Assembly: GCA_964059195.1 (NCBI GenBank)
Contig: CAXKWD010000002.1
Coordinates: forward strand, 165,360,559 to 165,424,558
Direction: 5' to 3'
DNA: 64,000 nucleotides
Source of the DNA: Ectobius pallidus
Taxonomy: Eukaryota; Arthropoda; Insecta; Blattodea; Ectobiidae
Part shown: positions 7,871 through 20,395 of the stretch, one piece after another
Position numbering within the stretch: position 1 is the first letter of the stretch
Layout: every line of letters starts with the position of its first letter
Made by a program: the position numbers and the translations under genes
The notes under the pieces: generated by a model
What the model was told of the DNA's origin: nothing
What the model saw: only the letters and a program-made list of their open reading frames with translations
The model's database searches: none

Positions 7871-10323
7871 TTTCTTTTATGCTGTGAGTATGCGGAATTA
7901 TAAAAGATGTTATTTTTGCCGATATGACTTTTTTCGTGTGAGTCGTTTTCAACGGTTCGACAGCCGTTATCTCGTAAACTATGGTACATTTTTATTGTTG
8001 ATGTACACGCTTTTATTCGCAATGAAATGTTATGACGTTCGTCTCTTGGGAGTTTTTATGTAATAGGCTGATAAAATGGTTTTATTTCGACATTTCTAAA
8101 ATCCTGCGCGATTTTCATCTCCAAGAATAAAAAATATTGTTTTTACATTAACAATATAATTTCAAAAATGTCTTGTGTTTCCGAGGAAACAAGTTTATGT
8201 GCCAAAGGCAGTTGAAACTGTTTTTTCCCACTGTTATACAATCCTGCGCTTTTATAGAAGCTGCATGCCTTCCCGGGATTCTCAGCCATGCCAACTTTCG
8301 TAAGCGTCGATTTTATTTTTATTTCCGTAAGTTTCTTTTATGCTGGGAGTGTGCGGAATTGAAAAAGATGTTATTTCTGCCGATATGACTTTTTTCGTGC
8401 GAGGCGTTTTCAACGGTTCAACTGCCGTTATCACGTAAACTATGGTACATTTTTATTGTTGATGTACACGGTTCTATTCGCAGTGAAATGTTATGGCGTT
8501 CGTCTCTTGGGAGTTTTTATGTACTAGGCTGATAAAATGGTTTTATTTCGACTTTTCTAAAATCCTGCGCGACTTTCATCTCCAAGAATAAAAAATATTG
8601 TTTTTACATTAACAATATAATCTCAAAAATGTCTTGTGTTTCCGAGGAAACATAAGTTTATATGCAAAAGTAATTGAAACTGTTCTTTTTTCAATCTTAT
8701 ACAATCCTGCGCTTTAATAGAAGCTGCATGCCTTCCCGGGATTCTCAGCCCTGCCAACTTCCGTTAGCGTCGATTTTATTCTTATTTCCGTAAGTTTCTT
8801 TTATGCTGTGAGTATGCGGATTTGAAAAAGATGTTATTTTTGCCGATATGACTTTTTTCGTATGAGTCGTTTTCAACGGTTCGACAGCCGTTATCTCGTA
8901 AACTATGGTACATTTTTATTGTTGATGTACACGCTTTTATTCGCAATGAAATGTTATGACGTTCGTCTCTTGGGAGTTTTTATGTACTAGGCTGATATAA
9001 TGGTTTTATATCGACTTTTCTAAAATCATGCGCAATTTTCATGTCCAAGAATAAAAAATATTGTTTTTACATTAACAATATATAATCTCAAAAATGTCTT
9101 GTGTTTCCGAGGAAACATAAGTTTATATGCAAAAGCAGTTGAAACTGTTCTTTTTCCAATCTTATACAATCCTGCGCTTTAATAGAAGCTGCATGCCTTC
9201 CCGGGATTCTCAGCCCTGCCAACTTTCGTTAGCGTCGATTTTATTTTTATTTCCGAAAGTTTCTTTTATGCTGTGAGTGTGCGGAATTGTAAAAGATGTT
9301 ATTTTTGCCGATATGACTTTTTTCGTGCGAGGCGTTTTCAACCGTTCGACAGCCGTTATCTCGTAAACTATGGTACATTTTTATTGTTGATGTACACGCT
9401 TTTATTCGCAATGAAATGTTTTGACGTTCATCTCTTGGGAGTTTTTATGTACTAGGCTGATAAAATGGTTTTATTTCGACTTTTCTATAATCCTGCGCAA
9501 TTTTCATCTCCAAGAATAAAAAATATTGTTTTTACATTAACAATATAATCTCAAAAATGTCTTGTGTTTCCGAGGAAACATAAGTTTATATGCCAAAGGC
9601 AGTTGAAACTTTTTTTTTCCACTTTTATACAATCCTGCGTTTTAATAGAAGCTGCATGCCTTCCCGGGATTCTCAGCCCTGCCAACTTTCGTTAGCGTCG
9701 ATTTTATTTTTATTTCCGAAAGTTTCTTTTATGCTGTGAGTATGCGGAATTATAAAAGATGTTATTTTTGCCGATATGACTTTTTTCGTGTGAGTCGTTT
9801 TCAACGGTTCGACAGCCGTTATCTCGTAAACTATGGTACATTTTTATTGTTGATGTACACGCTTTTATTCGCAATGAAATGTTATGACGTTCGTCTCTTG
9901 GGAGTTTTTATGTAATAGGCTGATAAAATGGTTTTATTTCGACATTTCTAAAATCCTGCGCGATTTTCATCTCCAAGAATAAAAAATATTGTTTTTACAT
10001 TAACAATATAATTTCAAAAATGTCTTGTGTTTCCGAGGAAACAAGTTTATGTGCCAAAGGCAGTTGAAACTGTTTTTTCCCACTGTTATACAATCCTGCG
10101 CTTTTATAGAAGCTGCATGCCTTCCCGGGATTCTCAGCCATGCCAACTTTCATAAGCGTCGATTTTATTTTTATTTCCGTAAGTTTCTTTTATGCTGGGA
10201 GTGTGCGGAATTGAAAAAGATGTTATTTCTGCCGATATGACTTTTTTCGTGCGAGGCGTTTTCAACGGTTCAACTGCCGTTATCAAGTAAACTATGGTAC
10301 ATTTTTATTGTTGATGTACACGG
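7871..10323 (+). repeat. 4-unit higher-order repeat, copy 3
   Basis: 8331-10323 matches 1-1993 at offset 8,330, including the rare TTATCAAG at 10,281 shared with 1,951. The segment just upstream (from about 7,871) matches 1,393 onward at offset 6,478. It shows that the 4-unit block was copied within the array over about 6-8 kb. A CCCGCG loss of the SmaI site sits just outside, at 7,812. Confidence 0.8.
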
Positions 10324-12845
10324 TTTTATTCGCAATGAAATGTTATGACGTTCGTCTCTTGGGAGTTTTTATGTACTAGGCTGATAAAATGGTTTTATTT
10401 CGACTTTTCTAAAATCCTGCGCGATTTTCATCTCCAAGAATAAAAAATATTGTTTTTACATTAACAATATAATTTCAAAAATGTCTTGTGTTTCCGAGGA
10501 AACAAGTTTATGTGCCAAAGGCAGTTGAAACTGTTTTTTTCCCACTGTTATACAATCCTGCGCTTTAATAGAAGCTGCATGCCTTCCCGGGATTCTCAGC
10601 CCTACCAACTTCCGTTAGCGTCGATTTTATTTTTATTTCCCTAAGTTTCTTTTATGGTGTGAGTATACGGAATTGTAAAAGATGTTATTTTTGCCGATAA
10701 GACTTTTTTCGTGTGAGGCGTTTTCGACGGTTCGACAGCCGTTATAACGTATACTATGGTACATTTTTATTGTTGCTGTACACGGTTTTATTCGCAATGA
10801 AATGTTATGACGTTCGTCTCTTGGGAGTTTTTATGTACTAGGCTGATAAAATGGTTTTATTTCGACTTTTCTAAAATCCTGCGCGACTTTCATCTCCAAG
10901 AATAAAGAATATTGTTTTTACATTAACAATATAATCTCAAAAATGTCTTGTGTTTCCGAGGAAACATAAGTTTACATGCAAAAGCAGTTGAAACGGTTCT
11001 TTTTCCAATCTTATACAATCCTGCGCTTTAATAGAAGCTGCATGCCTTCCCGGGAATCTCAGCCATGCCAACTTCCGTTAGCGTCGATTTTATTTTTATT
11101 TCCGAAAGTTTCTTTTATGCTGTGAGTATGCGGAATTATAAAAGATGTTATTTTTGCCGATATGACTTTTTTCGTGTGAGTCGTTTTCAACGGTTCGACA
11201 GCCGTTATCTCGTAAACTATGGTACATTTTTATTGTTGATGTACACGCTTTTATTCGCAATGAAATGTTATGACGTTCGTCTCTTGGGAGTTTTTATGTA
11301 CTAGGCTGATAAAATGGTTTTATTTCGACTTTTCTAAAATCCTGCGCGATTTTCATCTCCAAGAATAAAAAATATTGTTTTTACATTAACAATATAATCT
11401 CAAAAATGTCTTGTGTTTCCGAGGAAACATAAGTTTATATGCAAAAGCAGTTGAAACTGTTCTTTTTTCCAATCTTATACAATCCAGCGATTTAATAGAA
11501 GCTGCATGCCTTCCCGGGATTCTCAGCCCTGCCAACTTCCGTTAGCGTCGATTTTATTTTTATTTCCGAAAGTTTCATTTATGCTGTGAGTATGCGGAAT
11601 TATAAAAGATGTTATTTTTCCCGATATGACTTTTTTCGTGTGAGTCGTTTTCAACGGTTCGACAGCCGTTATCTCGTAAACTATGGTACATTTTTATTGT
11701 TGATGTACACGCTTTTATTCGCAATGAAATGTTATGACGTTCGTCTCTTGGGAGTTTTTATGTACTAGGCTGATAAAATGGTTTTATTTCGACTTTTCTA
11801 AAATCCTGCGCGATTTTCATCTCCAAGAATAAAAAATATTGTTTTTACATTAACAATATAATTTCAAAAATGTCTTGTGTTTCCGAGGAAACAAGTTTAT
11901 GTGCCAAAGGCAGTTGAAACTGTTTTTTTCCCACTGTTATACAATCCTGCGCTTTAATAGAAGCTGCATGCCTTCCCGGGATTCTCAGCCCTACCAACTT
12001 CCGTTAGCGTCGATTTTATTTTTATTTCCCTAAGTTTCTTTTATGGTGTGAGTATACGGAATTGTAAAAGATGTTATTTTTGCCGATAAGACTTTTTTCG
12101 TGTGAGGCGTTTTCGACGGTTCGACAGCCGTTATCTTGTAAACTATGGTACATTTTTATTGTTGATGTACACGGTTTTATACGAAATGAAATGTTATGAC
12201 GTTCGTCTCTTGGGAGTTTTTATGTACTAGGCTGATAAAATGGTTTTATTTCGACTTTTGTAAAATCCTGCGCGATTTTCATCTCCAAGAATAAAAAATA
12301 TTGTTTTTACATTAACAATATAATCTCAAAAATGTCTTGTGTTTCCGAGGAAACATAAGTTTATATGCCAAAGGCAGTTGAAACTTTTCTTTCCAATTTT
12401 ATACAATCCTCCGCTTTTATAGAAGCTGCATCCCTTCCCGGGATTCTCAGCCCTGCCATGTTTCGTAAGCGTCGATTTTATTTTTATTTCCGAAAGTTTT
12501 TTTATGCTGTGAGTGTGCGGAAATGTAAAAGATGTTATTTTTGCCGATGTAACTTTTTTCGTGCGAGGCGTTTTCAACGGTTCGACAGCCGTTATCTTGT
12601 AAACTATGGTACATTTTTATTGTTGATGTACACGGTTTTATACGCAATGAAATGTTATGACGTTCGTCTCTTGGGAGTTTTTATGTACTAGGCTGATAAA
12701 ATGGTTTTATTTCGACTTTTGTAAAATCCTGCGCGATTTTCATCTCCAAGAATAAAAAATATTGTTTTTACATTAACAATATAATCTCAAAAATGTCTTG
12801 TGTTTCCGAGGAAACATAAGCTTATATGCCAATGGCAGTTGAAAC
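10324..12845 (+). repeat. Copy of the 3.85-6.37 kb block at offset 6,476
   Basis: It follows the third 4-unit copy and repeats units 10659, 11122, 11586, 12048 and 12509. Differences from the earlier copy include CGGGAATCTCAGCCATGCC at 11,051 and a patch at 12,135-12,276 that matches another subfamily. One long frame reads through 11065-11304 because of the ATG created in GCCATGCC; I do not regard it as a gene. Confidence 0.8.
12135..12276 (+). repeat. Conversion-like patch inside the unit at 12048
   Basis: The first half of this unit matches the unit at 5572 (GATAAGACTT, TTTTCGACGG). From CTTGTAAACTATGG through TTTATACG, CTTTTGTAAAATCC and GCGATTTTC it matches the neighbouring GGAAATGTAAAAG subfamily (12509 and 6033). 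The sequence then rejoins the shared consensus. The same unit at 5572 has none of these marks. The patch is at least 142 bp. It could be a short gene conversion or a double crossover. Confidence 0.6.
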
Positions 12846-12972
12846 TGTTTTTTTTACACTGTTATAAAATCCTGCGCTTTTATAGAAGCTGCATGCCTTC
12901 CCGGGATTCTCTGCCATGCCAACTTTCGTAAGCTTCGATTTTATTTTTATTTCCGAAAGTTTCTTTTATGCC

Positions 12973-13441
12973 GTGAGTGTGCGGAATTGAAAAAGATGTT
13001 ATTTTTGCCGATATGACTTTTTTCGTGCGAGGCGTTTTCAACGATTCGAAAGCCTTTATCTCGTAAACTATGGTACATTTTTATTGTTGATGTACATGGT
13101 TATATTCGCAATGAAAAGTTATGCGTTTTGTCATTTGGGAGGATTTATGTAGTAGGCCTATGCTGATAAAAAGGTTTTATTTCGACTTTTCTAAAATCCT
13201 GCGCGACTTTCATCTCCAAGAATAAAAAATATTGTTTTTACAATAACAATATAATCTCAAAAATGTCTTGTGTTTCCGAGGAAACATAAGTTTATATGCA
13301 AAAGTAGTTGAAACTGTTCTTTTTCCACTCTTATACAATCCTGCGCTTTAATAGAAGCTGCATGCCTTCCCGGGATTCTCAGCCCTGCCAACTTCCGTTA
13401 GCGTCGATTTTATTCTTATTTCCGAAAGTTTCATTTATGCT
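12973..13441 (+). repeat. Divergent AAAGCCTTT unit with TAGGCCTA insertion (469 bp)
   Basis: A member of the divergent subfamily, with ATGCCGTGAG at its start. At 13153-13160 it carries a perfect 8-bp palindrome, TAGGCCTA, where relatives read TAGTACGCTG; the net gain is 6 bp. The same unit with the same palindrome recurs at 17610-18077 (17790-17797), offset 4,637. Confidence 0.75.
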
Positions 13442-14140
13442 GTGAGTATGCGGATTTGAAAAAGACGTTATTTTTACCGATATGACTTTTTTCGTGTGAG
13501 TCGTTTTCAACGGTTCGACAGCCGTTATCTCGTAAACTATGGTACATTTTTATTGTTGATGTACACGCTTTTATTCGCAATGAAATGTTATGACGTTCGT
13601 CTCATAAGAGTTTTTATGTACTAGGCTGATAAAATGGTTTTATTTCGACTTTTCTAAAATCCTGCGCGACTTTCATCTCCAAGAATAAAAAATATTGTTT
13701 TTACATTAACAATATAATCTCAAAAATGGTTGTGTTTCCGAGGAAACATAAGTTTATGTGCAAAAGCAGTTGAAACTGTTCTTTTTCCACTCTTATACAA
13801 TCCTGCGCTTTAATAGAAGCTGCATGCCTTCCCGGGATTCTCAGCCCTGCCAACTTTCGTTAGCGTCGATTTTATTTTTATTTCCGAAAGTTTCTCTTAT
13901 GCTGTGAGTATGCGGAATTGAAAAAGATGTTATTTTTACCGATATGACTTTTTTCGTGTGAGTCGTTTTCAACGGTTCGACAGCCGTTATCTCGTAAACT
14001 ATGATACATTTTTATTGTTGATGTACATGCTTTTATTCGCAATGAAATGTTATGACGTTCGTCTCTTGGGAGTATTTATGTACTAGGCTGATAAAATGGT
14101 TTTATTTCGACTTTTCTAAAATCCTGCGCGACTTTCATCT
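13320..14140 (+). repeat. Copy of 6.37-7.20 kb at offset 6,945
   Basis: Units at 13442 and 13904 repeat those at 6497 and 6959, including CTCATAAGAG (about 13,602), AAAATGGTTGTG (13,725), TTTCTCTTATG (13,892) and GTACATGCTTTT. The match ends near 14,140, where AAAAGATACTG begins. Confidence 0.75.
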
Positions 14141-16000
14141 CCAAGAATAAAAGATACTGTTTTTACATTAACAATATAATCCCAAAAATTTCTTGCGTTT
14201 CCGAGGAAACATAAGTTTATATGCAAAAGCAGTTGAAACTGTTCATTTTCCACTCTTATACAACACCGCGCTTTAATAGAATCTGCATGCCTTCCCGGGA
14301 TGCTCAGCCCTACCAACTTCCGTTAGCGTCGATTTTATTTTTATTTCCCTAAGTTTCTTTTATGGTGTGAGTATACGGAATTGTAAAAGATGTTATTTTT
14401 GCCGATATGACTTTTTTCGTGTGAGGCGTTTTCGACGGTTCGACAGCCGTTATAACGTAAACTATGGTACATTTTTATTGTTGATGTACACGGTTTTATT
14501 CGCAATGAAATGTTATGACGTTCGTCTCTTGGGAGTTTTTATGTACTAGGCTGATAAAATGGTTTTATTTCGACTTTTCTAAAATCCTGCGCGACTTTCA
14601 TCTCCAAGAATAAAGAATATTGTTTTTACATTAACAATATAATCTCAAAAATGTCTTGTGTTTCCGAGGAAACATAAGTTTACATGCAAAAGCAGTTGAA
14701 ACGCTTGTTTTTCCAATCTTATACAATCCTGCGCTTTAATAGAAGCTGCATGCCTTCCCGGGATTCTCAGCCCTGCCAACTTCCGTTAGCGTCGATTTTA
14801 TTTTTATTTCCGAAAGTTTCTTTTATGCTGTGAGTATGCGGAATTATAAAAGATGTTATTTTTGCCGATATGACTTTTTTCGTGTGAGTCGTTTTCAACG
14901 GTTCGACAGCCGTTATCTCGTAAACTATGGTACATTTTTATTGTTGATGTACACGCTTTTATTCGCAATGAAATGTTATGACGTTCGTCTCTTGGGAGTT
15001 TTTATGTACTAGGCTGATAAAATGGTTTTATTTCGACTTTTCTAAAATCCTGCGCGATTTTCATCTCCAAGAATAAAAAATATTGTTTTTACATTAACAA
15101 TATAATCTCAAAAATGTCTTGTGTTTCCGAGGAAACATAAGTTTATATGCAAAAGCAGTTGAAACTGTTCTTTTTTCCAATCTTATACAATCCAGCGATT
15201 TAATAGAAGCTGCATGCCTTCCCGGGATTCTCAGCCCTGCCAACTTCCGTTAGCGTCGATTTTATTTTTATTTCCGAAAGTTTCATTTATGCTGTGAGTA
15301 TGCGGAATTATAAAAGATGTTATTTTTGCCGATATGACTTTTTTCGTGTGAGTCGTTTTCAACGGTTCGACAGCCGTTATCTCGTAAACTATGGTACATT
15401 TTTATTGTTGATGTACACGCTTTTATTCGCAATGAAATGTTATGACGTTCGTCTCTTGGGAGTTTTTATGTACTAGGCTGATAAAATGGTTTTATTTCGA
15501 CTTTTCTAAAATCCTGCGCGATTTTCATCTCCAAGAATAAAAAATATTGTTTTTACATTAACAATATAATTTCAAAAATGTCTTGTGTTTCCGAGGAAAC
15601 AAGTTTATGTGCCAAAGGCAGTTGAAACTGTTTTTTTCCCACTGTTATACAATCCTGCGCTTTAATAGAAGCTGCATGCCTTCCCGGGATTCTCAGCCCT
15701 ACCAACTTCCGTTAGCGTCGATTTTATTTTTATTTCCCTAAGTTTCTTTTATGGTGTGAGTATACGGAATTGTAAAAGATGTTATTTTTGCCGATAAGAC
15801 TTTTTTCGTGTGAGGCGTTTTCGACGGTTCGACAGCCGTTATAACGTATACTATGGTACATTTTTATTGTTGATGTACACGGTTTTATTCGCAATGAAAT
15901 GTTATGACGTTCGTCTCTTGGGAGTTTTTATGTACTAGGCTGATAAAATGGTTTTATTTCGACTTTTCTAAAATCCTGCGTGACTTTCATCTCCAAGAAT
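14141..16000 (+). repeat. Copies of 3.49-3.95 kb and 4.40-5.80 kb with one unit skipped
   Basis: The unit at 14367 and its left flank match 3721 at offset 10,646, including the rare GGGATGCTCAG and AGAATCTGC. From about 14,600 the match continues at offset 10,184 (14830 with 4646, 15294 with 5110, 15756 with 5572). The change of offset equals one unit, so this stretch lacks one unit relative to its relative at 3.7-5.8 kb. Confidence 0.75.
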
Positions 16001-17084
16001 AAAAAATATTGTTTTTACATTAACAATATAATTTCAAAAATGTCTTGTGTTTCCGAGGAAACATAAGTTTACATGCAAAAGCAGTTGAAACTGTTCTTTT
16101 TCCAATCTTATACAATCCTGCGCTTATATAGAAGCTGCATGCCTTCCCGGGATTCTCAGCCCTGCCAACTTCCGTTAGCGTCGATTTTATTTTGATTTCC
16201 GAAAGTTTCTTTTATGCTGTGAGTATGCGGAATTGTAAAAGATGTTATTTTTGCCGATATGACTTTTTTCGTGTGAGTCGTTTTCAACGGTTCGACAGCC
16301 GTTATCTCGTAAACTATGGTACATTTTTATTGTTGATGTACACGCTTTTATTCGCAGTGAAATGTTATGACGTTCGTCTCTTGGGAGTTTTTATGTACTA
16401 GGCTGATAAAATGGTTTTATTTCGACTTTTCTAAAATCCTGCGCGATTTTCATCTCCAAGAATAAAAAATATTGTTTTTACATTAACAATATAATCTCAA
16501 AAATGTCTTGTGTTTCCGAGGAAACATAAGTTTATATGCCAAAGGCAGTTGAAACTTTTTTTTTTCCCACTTTTATACAATCCTCCGCTTTTATAGAAGC
16601 TGCATCCCTTCCCTGGAATCTCAGCACTGCCAACTTTCGTAAGCGTCTATTTTATTTTTATTTCCGAAAGTTTTTTTATGCTGTGAGTGTGCGGAAATGT
16701 AAAAGATGTTATTTTTGCCGATGTAACTTTTTTCGTGCGAGGCGTTTTCAACGGTTCGACAGCCGTTATCTTGTAAATTATGGTACATTTTTATTGTTAA
16801 TGTACACGGTTTTATACGCAATGAAATGTTATGACGTTCGTCTCTTGGGAGTTTTTATGTACTAGGCTGATAAAATGGTTTTATTTCGACTTTTTGTAAA
16901 ATCCTGCGCGATTTTCATCTCCAAGAATAAAAAAAATTGTTTTTACATTAACAATATAATCTCAAAAATTTCTTGCGTTTCCGAGGAAACATAAGTTTAT
17001 ATGCAAAAGCAGTTGAAACTGTTCATTTTCCACTCTTATACAATACCGCGCTTTAATAGAAGCTGCATGCCTTCCCGGGATTCT
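16001..17084 (+). repeat. Mosaic units at 16219 and 16683
   Basis: The unit at 16219 reads GCAGTGAAATG and has TTTTGATTTCC upstream. The unit at 16683 belongs to the GGAAATGTAAAAG subfamily, has a CCCTGG loss of the SmaI site (16,612) and the G-to-A change that perfects a long inverted repeat. The longest open frame of the window (109 codons, 16536-16865) crosses it; I judge that frame fortuitous. Confidence 0.65.
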
Positions 17085-17870
17085 CAGCCCTGCCATCTTT
17101 CGTAAGCGTCGATTTTATTTTTATTTCCGAAAGTTTTTTTATGCTGTGAGTGTGCGGAAATGTAAAAGATGTTATTTTTGCCGATGTAACTTTTTTCGTG
17201 CGAGGCGTTTTCAACCGTTCGACAGCCGTTATCTTGTAAACTATGGTACATTTTTATTGTTGATGTACACGGTTTTATACGCAATGAAATGTTATGACGT
17301 TCGTCTCTTGGGAGTTTTTATGTACTAGGCTGATAAAATGGTTTTATTTCGACTTTTGTAAAATCCTGCGCGATTTTCATCTCCAAGAATAAAAAATATT
17401 GTTTTTACATTAACAATATAATCTCAAAAATGTCTTGTGTTTCCGAGGAAACATAAGCTTATATGCCAATGGCAGTTGAAACTGTTTTTTTTACACTGTT
17501 ATAAAATCCTGCGCTTTTATAGAAGCTGCATGCCTTCCCGGGATTCTCTGCCATGCCAACTTTCGTAAGCTTCGATTTTATTTTTATTTCCGAAAGTTTC
17601 TTTTATGCCGTGAGTGTGCGGAATTGAAAAAGATGTTATTTTTGCCGATATGACTTTTTTCGTGCGAGGCGTTTTCAACGATTCGAAAGCCTTTATCTCG
17701 TAAACTATGGTACATTTTTATTGTTGATGTACATGGTTATATTCGCAATGAAAAGTTATGCGTTTTGTCATTTGGGAGGATTTATGTAGTAGGCCTATGC
17801 TGATAAAAAGGTTTTATTTCGACTTTTCTAAAATCCTGCGCGACTTTCATCTCCAAGAATAAAAAATATT
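17085..17870 (+). repeat. Copy of 12.45-13.23 kb at offset 4,637
   Basis: Units at 17146 and 17610 repeat 12509 and 12973, including CCATGGC-like CCAATGGC (17,466 and 12,829), TTTTTTTTACACTG, TCTCTGCCATGCC and the TAGGCCTA palindrome. Ten units separate the two copies. Confidence 0.8.
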
Positions 17871-19925
17871 GTTTTTACATTAACAATATAATCTCAAAAA
17901 TGGTTGTGTTTCCGAGGAAACATAAGTTTATGTGCAAAAGCAGTTGAAACTGTTCTTTTTCCACTCTTATACAATCCTGCGCTTTAATAGAAGCTGCACG
18001 CCTTCCCGGGATTCTCAGCCCTGCCAACTTTCGTTAGCGTCGATTTTATTTTTATTTCCGAAAGTTTCTTTTATGCTGTGAGTATGCGGATTTGAAAAAG
18101 ATGTTATTTTTACCGATATGACTTTTTTCGTGTGAGTCGTTTTCAACGGTTCGACAGCCGTTATCTCGTAAACTTTGATACATTTTTATTGTTGATGTAC
18201 ATGCTTTTATTCGCAATGAAATGTTATGACGTTCGTCTCTTGGGAGTATTTATGTACTAGGCTGATAAAATGGTTTTATTTCGACTTTTCTAAAATCCTG
18301 CGCGATTTTCATCTCCAAGAATAAAAAATATTGTTTTTACATTAACAATATAATCTCAAAAATGTCTTGTGTTTCCGAGGAAACATAAGTTTATATGCCA
18401 AAGGCAGTTGAAACTTTTTTTTTCCCTCTTTTATAATATCCTCCGCTCTTATAGAAGCTGCATCCCTTCCCTGGAATCTCAGCACTGCCAACTTTCGTAA
18501 GCGTCTATTTTATTTTTATTTCCGAAAGTTTCATTTATGCTGTGAGTATGCGGAATTATAAAAGATGTTATTTTTGCCGATATGACTTCTTTCGTGTGAG
18601 TCGTTTTCAACGGTTCGACAGCCGTTATCTCGTAAACTATGGTACATTTTTATTGTTGATGTACACGCTTTTATTCGCAATGAAATGTTATGACGTTCGT
18701 CTCTTGGGAGTTTTTATGTACTAGGCTGATAAAATGGTTTTATTTCGACTTTTCTAAAATCCTGCGCGATTTTCATCTCCAAGAATAAAAAATATTGTTT
18801 TTACATTAACAATATAATTTAAAAAATGTCTTGTGTTTCCGAGGAAACAAGTTTATGTGCCAAAGGCAGTTGAAACTGTTTTTTTCCCACTGTTATACAA
18901 TCCTGCGCTTTTATAGAAGCTGCATGCCTTCCCGGGATTCTCAGCCATGCCAACTTTCGTAAGCGTCGATTTTATTTTTATTTCCGTAAGTTTCTTTTAT
19001 GCTGGGAGTGTGCGGAATTGAAAAAGATGTTATTTCTGCCGATATGACTTTTTTCGTGCGAGGCGTTTTCAACGGTTCAACTGCCGTTATCACGTAAACT
19101 ATGGTACATTTTTATTGTTGATGTACACGGTTCTATTCGCAGTGAAATGTTATGGCGTTCGTCTCTTGGGTGTTTTTATGTACTAGGCTGATAAAATGGT
19201 TTTATTTCGACTTTTCTAAAATCCTGCGCGACTTTCATCTCCAAGAATAAAAAATATTGTTTTTACATTAACAATATAATCTCAAAAATGTCTTGTGTTT
19301 CCGAGGAAACATAAGTTTATATGCCAAAGGCAGTTGAAACTTTTTTTCCACTTTCATACAATCCTCCGCTTTTATAGAAGCTGCATTCCTTCCCGGGAAT
19401 CTCAGCCCTGCCAACTTTCGTAAGCGTCTATTTTATTTTTATTTCCGAAAGTTTTTTTATGCTGTGAGTGTGCGGAAATGTAAAAGATGTTATTTTTGCC
19501 GATGTAACTTTTTTCGTGCGAGGCGTTTTCAACGGTTCGACAGCCGTTATCTTTTAAACTATGGTACATTTTTATTGTTGATGTACACGGTTTTATACGC
19601 AATGAATTGTTATGACGTTCGTCTCTTGGGAGTTTTTATGTACTAGGCTGATAAAATGGTTTTATTTCGACTTTTGTAAAATCCTGCGCGATTTTCATCT
19701 CCAAGAATAAAAAAAATTGTTTTTACATTAACAATATAATCTGAAAAATGTCTTGTGTTTCCGAGGAAACAAGTTTATATGCCAAAGGCAGTTGAAACTG
19801 TTTATTTTACACTGTTATAAAATCCTGCGCTTTTATAGAAGCTGCATGCCTTCCCGGGATTCTCAGCCATGCCAACTTTCGTAAGCGTCGATTTTATTTT
19901 TATTTCCGAAAGTTTCTTTTATGCC
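17871..19925 (+). repeat. Mosaic of four subfamilies (units 18078, 18542, 19004, 19464)
   Basis: 18078 resembles 6959 and 13904 (GGATTTGAAAAAG, GATACATTTT, GTACATGC) with GCACGCC at 17,996. 18542 is a TATAAAAG unit with a CCCTGG upstream site. 19004 is a GGGAG unit like those at 15 and 8345. 19464 is a GGAAATGTAAAAG unit of 462 bp. No ordered copy of this series is seen elsewhere in the window. Confidence 0.65.
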
Positions 19926-20395
19926 GTGAGTGTGCGGAATTGAAAAAGATGTTATCTTTGCCGATATGACTTTTTTCGTGCGAGGCGTTTTCAAAGGTTC
20001 GAAAGCCTATATCTCGTAAACTATGGTACATTTTTATTGTTGATGTAGGGCCTACATGGTTATATTCGCAAAGAAAAGTTATGCCTTTTGTCATTTGGGA
20101 GGATTTATGTAGTACGCTGATAAAACGTTTTTATTTCGAGTTTTCAAAAATCCTGCGCGACTTTCATCTCGAAGAATAAAAGATACTGTTTTTACATTAA
20201 CAATATAATCTCAAAAATTTCTTGCGTTTCCGAGGAAACATAAGTTTATATGCAAAAGCAGTTGAAACTGTTCTTTTTCCACTCTTATACAATCCTGCTC
20301 TTTAATAGAAGCTGCATGCCTTCCCGGGATTCTCAGCCCTACCAACTTCCGTAAGCGTCGATTTTATTTCTATTTCCGAAAGTTTCTTTTATGCT
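19926..20395 (+). repeat. Divergent AAAGCC unit with 7-bp GGGCCTA insertion (470 bp)
   Basis: The longest unit in the window. GATGTACATGG is interrupted at 20048-20054 by GGGCCTA, making a near-perfect palindrome at 20043-20057 (ATGTAGG-G-CCTACAT). This is a different place in the unit from the TAGGCCTA insertion at 13153 and 17790, yet both are centred on GGCC and both lie in the divergent subfamily. Confidence 0.75.
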
